This document shows, in pieces, positions 26,060-34,298 of a DNA stretch of 64,000 nt. The stretch spans positions 1 to 64,000 of the forward strand of contig NZ_JBIQVZ010000006.1 of the NCBI RefSeq assembly GCF_044335535.1, written 5' to 3'. The translations under genes and the position numbers were made by a program. Within the stretch, counting starts at the first letter, position 1. Every line of letters begins with the position of its first letter. The notes below the pieces were generated by a model, which did not search any database, was not told the origin of the DNA, and saw only the letters and a list, made by a program, of their open reading frames with translations. This DNA comes from Mariniflexile sp044335535 (lineage in GTDB: Bacteria > Bacteroidota > Bacteroidia > Flavobacteriales > Flavobacteriaceae).

Positions 26060-26278
26060 TTACACCTTGGGTAATTTTAAGTCTTTAAAAAGTTCTTTAA
26101 AAATGTCCCTAGGGTCTACATCAATTGCTAAAGCAATTAAATAAAGTTCATCAGCACGAAGTTTGGTCGAATCGTTTCCGCTTAATTGGCTTAAACGAGA
26201 TTTACTTATCCCAGTTCTTCTAGCAACCTCTGCTTTATTTATAGATTTTTTAGCTAAGTATAATCCTAAATCAGTCAT
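26060..26278 (-). CDS. Small XRE family helix-turn-helix regulator
   Basis: This 72-residue protein is a single Cro/C1-type helix-turn-helix (KAEVARRTGISKSRLSQL) with a short C-terminal tail (IDVDPRDIFKELF). It is divergent from the HEPN gene, with 190 bases between the starts. The size and arrangement suit a local repressor or an antitoxin-like partner. The region between them has several palindromic AT-rich tracts but no single clear operator. Confidence 0.8.
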   Translation of the reverse strand: MTDLGLYLAKKSINKAEVARRTGISKSRLSQLSGNDSTKLRADELYLIALAIDVDPRDIFKELFKDLKLPKV

Positions 26279-26468
26279 TTGTATATCTTTTTTGAATACA
26301 TAAATATAGAAAGTGTATACTATTGTATGAAATAATTACATTTTTGTTTTGGATTTGGGTTTATTTTTAACGCATTAGTATTGATTTTTAATACATCTGT
26401 ATAAATAATAGATACATTGTTTTTTGTATTTTTAATATAAATTCACTCGAAATAACCCAAAAAATAGT

Positions 26469-27260
26469 ATGGACGATGAAATTTACGCTAAACAAGACCA
26501 GATGATTGTCCAACTAAAATCGCTTTTGGAAATTAAATATGTTTATAAATCAAAACCTGAAAAAGATAGTGGTTTCAAGTCGTTACTAATTGTGATACTA
26601 AAAGAAAACAGTCCTTCCATAACCCAAGAATTATCTTCAATGGTTGCTAAAATATTTCAGGAAGAAACAGATGTCTTATACCGTATATTTTCGTTTGAAT
26701 ATGCCCAACAGCAACTCAGGAAGGCAAACCTATTTTTTATTCATGGATGCCATCCCTCCAAACTAATCTACAAAAGCGACAATACCGATGCAGGTTTGAA
26801 AGTGCCTGTAATACATAAAGACACCAAAGAAGCCATGGCGTTGGGTTTTGAAAACGAACTTAGCCGCGTAGGCGCTTTTATGGAAGACGCCACATTATAC
26901 ATAAAAAACAAGAATTTCCCCCAGGCTGCCTTTATGCTGCACCAGTACATGGAAATATGGTTCCGCAATGCAGAGCTTCTTGTCATGGGCAAAGAAATAA
27001 AAAGTCACAGTATCAAGGAGCACCAAACCCATATCAAGGCGTTTGCCCCGGAACTTGGACGTATCTTTAATATGGATAGGAAAGAAGACCGCGACCTGTT
27101 AAAACTATTGGATGATGCCTACATCACTGCCCGTTACGTTAAAAACTATCATATTACCAAGTTTCAGTTGAAAATCCTATCGGAAAAAGCATGGCATCTA
27201 AACTTTGTAGTGGCCCTTTTGTATGGGGAAAAACTGGAAGCTTGTATGTTAGATGGTTAG
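26469..27260 (+). CDS. HEPN domain protein with degenerate N-terminal domain
   Basis: This 263-residue protein has a C-terminal HEPN domain (about 135-255) with an Rx5H motif (R222, H228 in RYVKNYH), within the Rx4-6H signature of HEPN ribonucleases. The N-terminal 120 residues resemble the size and strand pattern of a minimal nucleotidyltransferase, but the GSxxxG...DxD signature is not visible, so that domain would be inactive. HEPN proteins often act in toxin-antitoxin or phage-defence pairs. The divergent XRE gene is the only candidate partner. Related fused proteins in Bacteroidota have no firm function that I know of. Confidence 0.7.
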   Translation: MDDEIYAKQDQMIVQLKSLLEIKYVYKSKPEKDSGFKSLLIVILKENSPSITQELSSMVAKIFQEETDVLYRIFSFEYAQQQLRKANLFFIHGCHPSKLIYKSDNTDAGLKVPVIHKDTKEAMALGFENELSRVGAFMEDATLYIKNKNFPQAAFMLHQYMEIWFRNAELLVMGKEIKSHSIKEHQTHIKAFAPELGRIFNMDRKEDRDLLKLLDDAYITARYVKNYHITKFQLKILSEKAWHLNFVVALLYGEKLEACMLDG

Positions 27261-28202
27261 ATTGTTAGATTGTTAGATTGTTAGATTGTTAGATTGTTAG
27301 ACGGTTAGATAGTTAGAAAGTTGGAAAGTTGGAAAAATATTTTTTAAATGGGTGAAACGGTGCATAACCACAGAAATGAATCAACACAAAAAGTTGTTGT
27401 GGAGCAATTAAATCAAAAATCAAAAATCGTTAATCGTTAATCAATTAGAAGGTTAGATAGTGGGAATGACATTTCTTTAAATGAGTGAAATGGCGCATAA
27501 CCATACAGATGTATCAACATAAAAAGTTGTTGTGGAGTGATTAAATCAAAAATCGTCAATCGTTAATCGTAAATCAGTTAGACGGTTAGAAAGTTAGATG
27601 GCTAGATGGTTGGAAAGACATTTTTTTAAATGAGTGAAATGGCGCATAACCATAGAAATGAATCAACACAAAAAGTTGTTGTGGAGTGATTAAATCAAAA
27701 ATCGTCAATCGTTAATCGTAAATCAGTTAGAAGGTTAGAAAGTTAGATTATTAGATAGTTAGATGGTTGGAAAGTTGGAAAAATATTTTTTATATGAGTG
27801 AAATGGTGCATAACGATAAAAATGTATCAACATAAAAAGTTGTTGTGGAGCAATTAAATCAAAAATCGTTAATCGTAAATCGTAAATCAGTTAGACGGTT
27901 AGATGGCAGGGCAAACTCATACTTTAATAGAAAGGAAAGCCACGAATTCACAAATTTTTCTATTTTTTGGTAAAACAAAAGGATTATCACTAATTTCTAA
28001 AAAAATCTATAGATTTTTTATTCGTGATAATGATATTTTTACATAACCCTAAGTTTTATTCGTGTACCTGCCTATCGGCAGACAGGTTCGTGGCTAATTA
28101 ATTCTCAAATAAAAGCATGAGTTTGCCCTGCATATTTAGGAAACCTACAGGGACAGTCTATTTAATTTCGTAAATTGCATAATAGTCATTCAAAAAAAAG
28201 CA
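27261..28202. repeat. Four-copy repeat array between HEPN gene and a small ORF
   Basis: No long gene is seen. After TTAGATTG heptads (27256-27300), four copies of a unit with GTGAAAtGGcGCATAACC and AAAAAGTTGTTGTGGA start at 27352, 27485, 27634 and 27798, with spacings of 133, 149 and 164 bases. Each is separated by GTTAGATG-like heptads and ATCGTTAATCG. Short reading frames such as MSEMAHNH occur in the units but are broken by stops in several copies. A palindrome-like CCTGCCTATCGGCAGACAGG lies at about 28067-28086. Confidence 0.75.
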
Positions 28203-28376
28203 ATGTTAAGCAAACTATATCCTTTACAATTACCTATAGGCTCACGAAACCCAGATGACAATGATCCGATTGACCTTACAAACACATTTGATGTCATTGT
28301 ATATATTGTTCTGCCTGTACTAATGATTATCTTTTATATTCTTTGGAGGAGAAGGAAGAAGCGGGACAAGGATTAA
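28203..28376 (+). CDS. Small single-pass membrane protein, uncharacterised
   Basis: This is a 57-codon frame starting MLSKLYPLQLPIGSRN. It has one hydrophobic helix (VIVYIVLPVLMIIFYILW, about residues 30-47) and a basic tail RRRKKRDKD, so an N-out, C-in single-pass protein is expected. I recall similar short membrane proteins in Flavobacteriaceae, without a known function. It is not part of the repeat array and has no nearby operon partner. Coding status rests on the membrane pattern only. Confidence 0.55.
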   Translation: MLSKLYPLQLPIGSRNPDDNDPIDLTNTFDVIVYIVLPVLMIIFYILWRRRKKRDKD

Positions 28377-28464
28377 AATGTGTTGCTGATACCTTGTTTG
28401 ATTTTTTTTATAAAAATATCTTATAGCCATTTCGGGATGGATCAAACTTATGACACTTTCAAAA

Positions 28465-28484
28465 TTGTTGTTGGTCGAAATTTT
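28465..28484 (+). promoter_or_regulatory. Putative locus operator, copy A
   Basis: TTGTTGTTGGTCGAAATTTT lies 215 bases before GH29. It matches TAGTTATTAGTCGAATTTTT (31116-31135, before nagB) and TTGTTATTGGTCGAAATTAT (57713-57732, before susC). The regulator is unknown. Confidence 0.5.
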
Positions 28485-28523
28485 ATAAATAGAAATATCA
28501 ATTAGCGTTAGCTTTGAGATAAT

Positions 28524-28684
28524 GAACCCGTTTAAACTTTTCACAATTGGCTAAAAAATCATCCTTTTTCATTCGCTTTTTGTCTTTTCTTCTTTCCGTA
28601 GCCCTGCTATGCAACTTAAAAAAGTCTTCAACCAAGTGCAAAATGACCGATTTTCGCTTCAATTAAAAAATCTTAAACGGGTTC
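28524..28684. repeat. 161-bp hairpin element with 12-bp arms (copy A)
   Basis: The arms GAACCCGTTTAA and TTAAACGGGTTC pair exactly. The interior carries CAATTGGCT, a CTGCTATG segment and TTCGCTTCAAT that also occur in the element at 34078-34294, whose arms have another sequence. Confidence 0.7.
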
Positions 28685-28699
28685 GATAAACCTATAAGT

Positions 28700-30805
28700 A
28701 TGATCAAGAAATTCAGTATAATTATTTTATGTTTTTTCAGTGTTTTTATAGTTAGCAATTGCCAGGAATCGGTGAATCCACCGACTCCATTTGGACCTCT
28801 GCCTACGCAAAAACAAATGGATTGGCATGAGTTGGGGTTTTATGCGTTTATTCATTTTTCGTTAAATACGTTTACCAATAAAGAGTGGGGATATGGCGAT
28901 GAATCTCCAGAATTGTTTAACCCAACGGCTTTGGATACACGTCAATGGGCACGTATTGTTAAAGAAACTGGAATGAAAGGCATTATTTTAACTGTAAAAC
29001 ATCATGATGGGTTTTGTTTATGGCCATCAAAATATACCGATCGCTCAGTAAAAAATTCTCCTTGGAAGAACGGTAAAGGGGATGTGGTTAAAGAATTGGC
29101 AGAAGCTTGTAGAGATTATGGTTTAAAATTAGGGATTTATTTATCACCTTGGGATAGAAATCATTCCGATTATGGGAAACCTGAATATGTCACCTATTTT
29201 AGAAATCAGTTAAACGAATTATTAACCAATTATGGTGATGTATTTGAAATGTGGTTCGATGGTGCCAATGGAGGTTACGGCTATTATGGAGGAGCCAACG
29301 AACTGAGAAAAATAAATACGCTCAAGTATTATGATTGGGAAGAGACTTATAAATTAATATATAAAATATCCCCTAATACACTTGTTTGGGGCATTGGTCC
29401 TTCGGAAGCTAGATGGATAGGTAATGAAGAAGGGTATGCAAACAAAACCAATTGGTGTCTTTTACGCCAAGAAGATGATTTGAATGGCAAAGTCCACTAT
29501 ACAGAGTATATGTCCGGGCATGAAGATGGCGAAAAGTGGGTGCCTGGAGAAGCAGATGTTTCCATTAGACCAGGGTGGTTTTATCATGAAATAGAAGACG
29601 ATTTGGTACATCCTATAGATGATATGGTTGATTTTTATTATAAATCCATTGGGCGCAATGCAAATCTAATACTTAATATTCCTCCAGATAAAAGAGGATT
29701 GATTAATGAACATGACGAAGCAAGACTGAAAGAGTTCGCCAAAACAATTAAAGCTGATTTTAAAACAGAGTTATTGGCAGGTACTAAGGTGTCAGCAAAT
29801 AATGTTCGGGGAGGAAGTCGTTCCTATAACGCTAAACATGTTATAGATGGAGACAAGAACACATATTGGGCTACCGATGATGCTGTGAAATCAGCATCTA
29901 TTACGTTTGAATTTGATAAACCAACCCCCATAAATCGTATGCTTCTTCAGGAATATATAAAACTAGGGCAGCGGATAAAAGCATTTGATGTTGAAGCTAA
30001 AATTAATGGGAAGTGGCAAACGATAGCTAATGAGACTACCATTGGGTATAAAAGGATTTTACGTGTAAATAGGGTTGTCGCTCAGGCTCTTAGAATAAAT
30101 TTTACGGACTCAAAAGCTTGTATTGTTATTTCGAAAATTGAAGCTTATAATGCGCCTACATTGGTGCGTTTACCTTTAATACAACGAGATAAAAAAGGAC
30201 TTGTAACCATAACAGCTCAAGAAAACGATCATATTTATTATACCACAGATGGGTCGGAACCATCCATAAATAGTACCCACTATGATAAGCCATTTATATT
30301 TAGCGAAGCAGTAAAAATAAAAGCAATAGCAAGAAATACAAATGAAAATATAAACAGTGGTGTTAGAACAGCTAAATATGGAAAGTCTAAAGAAAAATGG
30401 ACCATAGTTTCGGCAACGAGTGGCGATTTAAAATTAGCAGAAAGCGTTATTGATGGAAACCCCAGTACCTGCTGGTCTTTTGGGGGAGAAACCGATAAGC
30501 TTCCGCAAACAATAACTGTAGATATGGGAGATTTGATAGAGATAAACGGATTTACATATACACCGCAACAAGTGGGGAATAACCTTAATTTGGTGTCTAA
30601 TTATGAGTTTTATACAAGTATTGATAACATAAAATGGCTAAAGCGTTCGGTTGGCGAGTTTTCAAACATTAAAAACAATCCCATAGAGCAGGTAAAAATA
30701 TTCGATTCAACAAAAGCAAGGTATGTGCGTTTTGTAGCCAAATCTGGGGTAGATCTGGGGCAAACCATTTCTATTGGAGAAATAGGTGTTATTGAAAAAC
30801 AGTAA
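28700..30805 (+). CDS. GH29 alpha-L-fucosidase lipoprotein with two discoidin-like domains
   Basis: This 701-residue lipoprotein (SNC, Cys at about 21) has a GH29 TIM barrel (about 30-345) with the catalytic nucleophile D187 in EMWFDGAN. It is followed by an F5/8-type discoidin domain (about 365-490), a chitobiase C-terminal-like strand region (about 500-560) and a second discoidin-like domain (about 575-700). The layout suits the alpha-1,3/1,4-fucosidase group more than the alpha-1,6-type. It would remove fucose from glycans captured at the cell surface or in the periplasm. It is the first enzyme of the locus, downstream of operator copy A. The linkage is inferred. Confidence 0.85.
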   Translation: MIKKFSIIILCFFSVFIVSNCQESVNPPTPFGPLPTQKQMDWHELGFYAFIHFSLNTFTNKEWGYGDESPELFNPTALDTRQWARIVKETGMKGIILTVKHHDGFCLWPSKYTDRSVKNSPWKNGKGDVVKELAEACRDYGLKLGIYLSPWDRNHSDYGKPEYVTYFRNQLNELLTNYGDVFEMWFDGANGGYGYYGGANELRKINTLKYYDWEETYKLIYKISPNTLVWGIGPSEARWIGNEEGYANKTNWCLLRQEDDLNGKVHYTEYMSGHEDGEKWVPGEADVSIRPGWFYHEIEDDLVHPIDDMVDFYYKSIGRNANLILNIPPDKRGLINEHDEARLKEFAKTIKADFKTELLAGTKVSANNVRGGSRSYNAKHVIDGDKNTYWATDDAVKSASITFEFDKPTPINRMLLQEYIKLGQRIKAFDVEAKINGKWQTIANETTIGYKRILRVNRVVAQALRINFTDSKACIVISKIEAYNAPTLVRLPLIQRDKKGLVTITAQENDHIYYTTDGSEPSINSTHYDKPFIFSEAVKIKAIARNTNENINSGVRTAKYGKSKEKWTIVSATSGDLKLAESVIDGNPSTCWSFGGETDKLPQTITVDMGDLIEINGFTYTPQQVGNNLNLVSNYEFYTSIDNIKWLKRSVGEFSNIKNNPIEQVKIFDSTKARYVRFVAKSGVDLGQTISIGEIGVIEKQ

Positions 30806-31202
30806 CCAAAACGAAGACATATAGAGGCGCTTTTATTTAAAGTTTGATATAAATAATTCCCCGATGGCTCAGCCTCGGGGTTGGTTTCACCAGTTCGTTT
30901 TGCTCGTGTCCAATTCACCTCACCTTTGGAGAGGTAGGAACTGCCTTTTCGGACAGTTCTTGGTGAGGTAAAATACAAAATTTCGATTTTTGGTCCAGGG
31001 GTAAAAATGAAACAGTCGAAACCTGTACTGAGCCTAGTCGAAGTATACCTCTATGGCTCTGCCCCCGAGGATAATCTGTTTTCTAGAAATTTTTTATTCA
31101 TTTGCCGATGCTCGTTAGTTATTAGTCGAATTTTTGATTTTTAGGATTAATAAAAAGTTTAATTTTATTAATATTAATGTAATTAAAAAACATGCTAATA
31201 AA
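30806..31202. repeat. Intergenic region with several palindromes and operator copy B
   Basis: No gene is seen. The hairpins are CCCCGATGGCTCAGCCTCGG(GG) near 30860 and a nested CCTCACC...GGTGAGG structure near 30917-30968. A CTGAGCCTAGTCGAAG motif at about 31028 belongs to the dispersed palindrome class. Operator copy B is at 31116-31135. Confidence 0.5.
31116..31135 (+). promoter_or_regulatory. Putative locus operator, copy B
   Basis: TAGTTATTAGTCGAATTTTT lies 67 bases before the nagB start and matches copies A and C in most positions. It would link amino-sugar catabolism to the rest of the locus. Confidence 0.45.
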
Positions 31203-33116
31203 ATGATAAAAGAAGGTATCCATTTTAAAGAAGCCGGAAAATTTGAAGAAACCCGTTTTGAAAAAATCCATAATGTTATTTTCAATTCTTCACAAGAAGC
31301 GTCTGTTTTAGTAGCTCAAGAAATTGCAAATTTAATTCTTAGGAAAAGTGAGTTAAATGAGTTATGTGTTTTAGGGCTGGCAACAGGATCTTCACCAATA
31401 AAAGTTTATGAAGAACTCGTGCGCATGCACAAAGAAGAAGATTTGAGTTTTAAAAATGTGGTAACTTTTAATTTAGACGAATATTACCCTATGGATAAGG
31501 ATAATATTCAAAGTTATTTTCATTTTATGCATGAACATCTTTTTAACCATATAGATATTCTTCCTGAAAATATTAATGTTCCAGATGGTAAGGTAAGCAG
31601 TGAAGATTTACAACAGTATTGCATAGATTATGAAATGAAAATCAAATCTTATGGAGGATTGGATTTTCAATTGTTAGGAATCGGTAGAACAGGACACATA
31701 GGATTTAATGAACCAGGATCCCATATTAATTCCGGAACAAGAAGTATTACCTTAGATCATGTAACGCGTATAGATGCCGCACCAGCATTTTTAGGGATTG
31801 AAAACGTCCCTAGAAAAGCCATTACGATGGGAATTGGTACCATTAGAAATGCTAAAAGAATTGTGCTTTTGGGCTGGGGTGTTAGTAAGGCAGGCATTAT
31901 AAGGCAAACAATAGAAGGCGAGATTTCTTCACATGTACCCGCAACGTATCTGCAAGATCACAATAACACAACATTTGTTTTAGATAGCGAAGCCTCATCT
32001 GAATTAACAAGAGTAAAAACACCGTGGTTAGTAAAATCCTGTGTGTGGACTGAAGAATTAAAACTGAAAGCTGTTGTATGGCTAAGTGAATTAATGGGGA
32101 AACCATTCCTTAAGCTAACGGATAAAGATTATAACGATAATGGCATGTCTAGTTTGCTAACAGAAGAAGGAACTGCGTACGATTTAAACATTAAGATGTT
32201 TAATAAAATGCAGCATACCATTACGGGTTGGCCAGGAGGAAAACCAAATTCAGATGATAGCCATCGCCCAGAGCGTTCAACACCTACCAAAAAGAGAGTT
32301 ATTATTTTTAGTCCACATCCAGATGACGATGTTATTTCTATGGGAGGCACTTTTGATAGGCTCGTAGAACAAGGTCACGAAGTACATGTAGCCTATCAAA
32401 CATCTGGAAATATTGCGGTGTCTAATGAAGAAGCTTTAAAGTTCGCTGAGATTTCCATGGCTTTAAATAAAAATTCAAGTGAGGCGGCAAATATTATAAA
32501 CTTTTTAAAGAATAAATCTGAAAATGATATCGATTCTATAGAAGTTAGAAAACTAAAAGGATTAATAAGGCGAAGTGAATCTTTGGCAGCCACCAGATAT
32601 TTGGGGTTAAAAGATTCTAATGTTCACTTTTTAGATCTTCCTTTTTATGAAACCGGCACCATAAAGAAAAACAACCTTTCTGAAGCTGATGTGGACATTA
32701 TGTGTGATATTATTGAAACCATAAAACCACACCAAATTTATGCTGCGGGCGATTTAGCAGATCCACACGGAACCCATAAAGTTTGTCTAGATAGTCTATT
32801 TGAAGCTTTAAAGAGATTAAAGCGTAATGATTATATGAATGATTGTTGGGTTTGGTTATACCGTGGCGCTTGGCATGAGTGGGATTCCTATCAAATTGAG
32901 ATGGCTGTTCCTATGAGTCCAGATCAGGTACTTAAAAAACGACATGCCATTTTTTACCACCAATCCCAAAAAGATGGCGTTATGTTTCAAGGAGATGACT
33001 CTAGAGAGTTTTGGGTTCGTGTTGAAGATAGAAATAGACTAACAGCAAAAAAATATAACGATTTAGGCTTAGCGGAATATGCCGCCATTGAAGCTTTCAA
33101 ACGTTATTATTTTTAA
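31203..33116 (+). CDS. nagB: Glucosamine-6-phosphate deaminase fused to PIG-L-type deacetylase domain
   Basis: With the ATG at 31203 the protein has 637 residues. A TTG at 31134 would add 23 AT-rich-coded residues and is unlikely. Residues about 20-290 are a NagB-type deaminase: GLATGSSPIKVYEEL, FNLDEYYP and the catalytic-loop GIGRTGHIGFNEPGS are present. Residues about 360-637 are a PIG-L/LmbE-type deacetylase (SPHPDDDVISMGG; ADPHGTHKVC), a known Bacteroidota fusion. The enzyme converts glucosamine-6-phosphate to fructose-6-phosphate and ammonia. The PIG-L part may deacetylate a GlcNAc derivative. It drains the GlcNAc released by the locus. Confidence 0.9.
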   Translation: MIKEGIHFKEAGKFEETRFEKIHNVIFNSSQEASVLVAQEIANLILRKSELNELCVLGLATGSSPIKVYEELVRMHKEEDLSFKNVVTFNLDEYYPMDKDNIQSYFHFMHEHLFNHIDILPENINVPDGKVSSEDLQQYCIDYEMKIKSYGGLDFQLLGIGRTGHIGFNEPGSHINSGTRSITLDHVTRIDAAPAFLGIENVPRKAITMGIGTIRNAKRIVLLGWGVSKAGIIRQTIEGEISSHVPATYLQDHNNTTFVLDSEASSELTRVKTPWLVKSCVWTEELKLKAVVWLSELMGKPFLKLTDKDYNDNGMSSLLTEEGTAYDLNIKMFNKMQHTITGWPGGKPNSDDSHRPERSTPTKKRVIIFSPHPDDDVISMGGTFDRLVEQGHEVHVAYQTSGNIAVSNEEALKFAEISMALNKNSSEAANIINFLKNKSENDIDSIEVRKLKGLIRRSESLAATRYLGLKDSNVHFLDLPFYETGTIKKNNLSEADVDIMCDIIETIKPHQIYAAGDLADPHGTHKVCLDSLFEALKRLKRNDYMNDCWVWLYRGAWHEWDSYQIEMAVPMSPDQVLKKRHAIFYHQSQKDGVMFQGDDSREFWVRVEDRNRLTAKKYNDLGLAEYAAIEAFKRYYF

Positions 33117-33186
33117 TGCGTTTAGCACAAAAGTATTAAGCAGTTGTTTTTGCTTAGATTAATAGTTTTAGTAGTACCCTTAAGAA

Positions 33187-33217
33187 GAAAGAGGCTGTCT
33201 GAAAAGGCAGTCTCTTC
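33187..33217. terminator. Hairpin after nagB
   Basis: AAGAGGCTGTC pairs with GGCAGTCTCTT through two G-T wobbles around TGAAAA, 70 bases after the stop. It is a plausible terminator of the nagB transcript, and it also faces the convergent regulator gene. Confidence 0.45.
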
Positions 33218-33298
33218 AGTTTGTAGTCATTTAGTCTATAGTCTATTTTCTTTTAGAAAAGTGGTCTAGTTTCTTTAATGGGACACTAATGTTTATAA

Positions 33299-34012
33299 TT
33301 ATATGGACGAATTCAATATTTTTTGTTTCACTTCATCAATATAAGACCTACCTATAACATACCTAAGACCTTCAATTTCTATACTATTTCCTTCAACAGC
33401 ATCAATTTTATCAATCGCAATGGTGTAAGATCTATGTATTCTTATAAAATCCCTTTCTGGCAATAAGTTGGTGAAATCCGTTAGGGTGCTGTGTACTATA
33501 TACTTGCCTGTTAAGGTATTTATTTTTAAGTAGTCTTTCAAGCTTTCTATAATTAAGATTTCATCTAAAAAGATTTTTTTCATTTTCTTTTTATCAATCT
33601 TCACGAAAATATAAGGGCGTTCTTTGGTGCTTTCTGATGGTACTTTACTAACAACTTCAAGTCTTCTGTTGATTTTATTTAGAGCTTTCATGAACCTAGG
33701 AAACTCGATAGGCTTTACTAAATAGTCCAAAACATCTAATTCATAGGTTTCTATTGCAAATTCATCATAGGCACTGGTAATAATTAGTAAAGGAGGGTTC
33801 ACTAAGCTTTTTATAAAATTAATACCATCTAGTACGGGCATGTTAATATCTAGAAAGATGACATCAACGTGGTTGCTTTTTAAAAAATTTAAACCATCAA
33901 TGGCATTACTAAATGAGCTAACCAGTTCAAAATCTTCAATTTTTTCTAAGTAGTTTTTAATAACATTAATAGCTAATGGCTCATCATCTATAATCAAACA
34001 CTTTATTTTCAT
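33299..34012 (-). CDS. LytTR family response regulator
   Basis: This 237-residue regulator has a receiver domain (1-120, phospho-acceptor Asp in VIFLDINMPVLDG) and a C-terminal LytTR DNA-binding domain (about 135-235, ESLKDYLKINTLTGKYIVHSTLTD). It is the typical partner of a LytS-like kinase, encoded just upstream on the same strand. The pair sits inside the glycan locus, facing the enzymes, so it is a candidate regulator. LytTR sites are usually imperfect direct repeats, and none was identified with certainty. Confidence 0.9.
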   Translation of the reverse strand: MKIKCLIIDDEPLAINVIKNYLEKIEDFELVSSFSNAIDGLNFLKSNHVDVIFLDINMPVLDGINFIKSLVNPPLLIITSAYDEFAIETYELDVLDYLVKPIEFPRFMKALNKINRRLEVVSKVPSESTKERPYIFVKIDKKKMKKIFLDEILIIESLKDYLKINTLTGKYIVHSTLTDFTNLLPERDFIRIHRSYTIAIDKIDAVEGNSIEIEGLRYVIGRSYIDEVKQKILNSSI

Positions 34013-34077
34013 TTCTAATTAATATTTATTAAAGTCAGGGTAATCTAATGAATGTTTTAAAAGAATGAGCAAATTAT

Positions 34078-34294
34078 GAACTCATCTTGACTTTTTTCAA
34101 TTGGCTGCAAAATAATCTTTTTACCCCATATTTTACCTTTTTTTTTACTCCGTATCGCTGCTATGAAGTGCTAAAAAGCTAAAATCTGGAACAGGACGGA
34201 GCGTATAAAAATAACCCAGTGGGTTATTTTAGCAAACGAGCCAGCCAGCGCAAAGGGTATTTTTCGCTTCAATCAAAAAAGTCAAGATGAGTTC
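34078..34294. repeat. 217-bp hairpin element with 20-bp perfect arms (copy B)
   Basis: GAACTCATCTTGACTTTTTT at the left and its exact complement at the right bound an element that fills the gap between the kinase and regulator genes. The interior shares CAATTGGCTGCAAAA, CGCTGCTATG and TTCGCTTCAAT with copy A at 28524. The outer arms differ between copies but remain complementary within each. Confidence 0.8.
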
Positions 34295-34298
34295 TATT

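Larger units (their letters stand above)
28377..28699. promoter_or_regulatory. Upstream region of GH29 with operator-like site and hairpin element
   Basis: This 323-base region contains a TTGTTGTTGGTCGAAATTTT site (28465-28484), one of three similar sites before genes of the glycan locus. It also contains a hairpin-type element (28524-28684) with 12-bp arms GAACCCGTTTAA and TTAAACGGGTTC that ends 15 bases before the start codon. Confidence 0.55.

Noticed and set aside
27261..28100. Possible CRISPR array
   Set aside because: Four copies with 133-164-base spacing, no short identical repeats with unique spacers, and no cas genes nearby.
31134..31202. Extended nagB start at a TTG codon
   Set aside because: Would add a 23-residue Asn/Lys-rich stretch with no family match and would overlap the operator-like site; the ATG at 31203 fits the family start.
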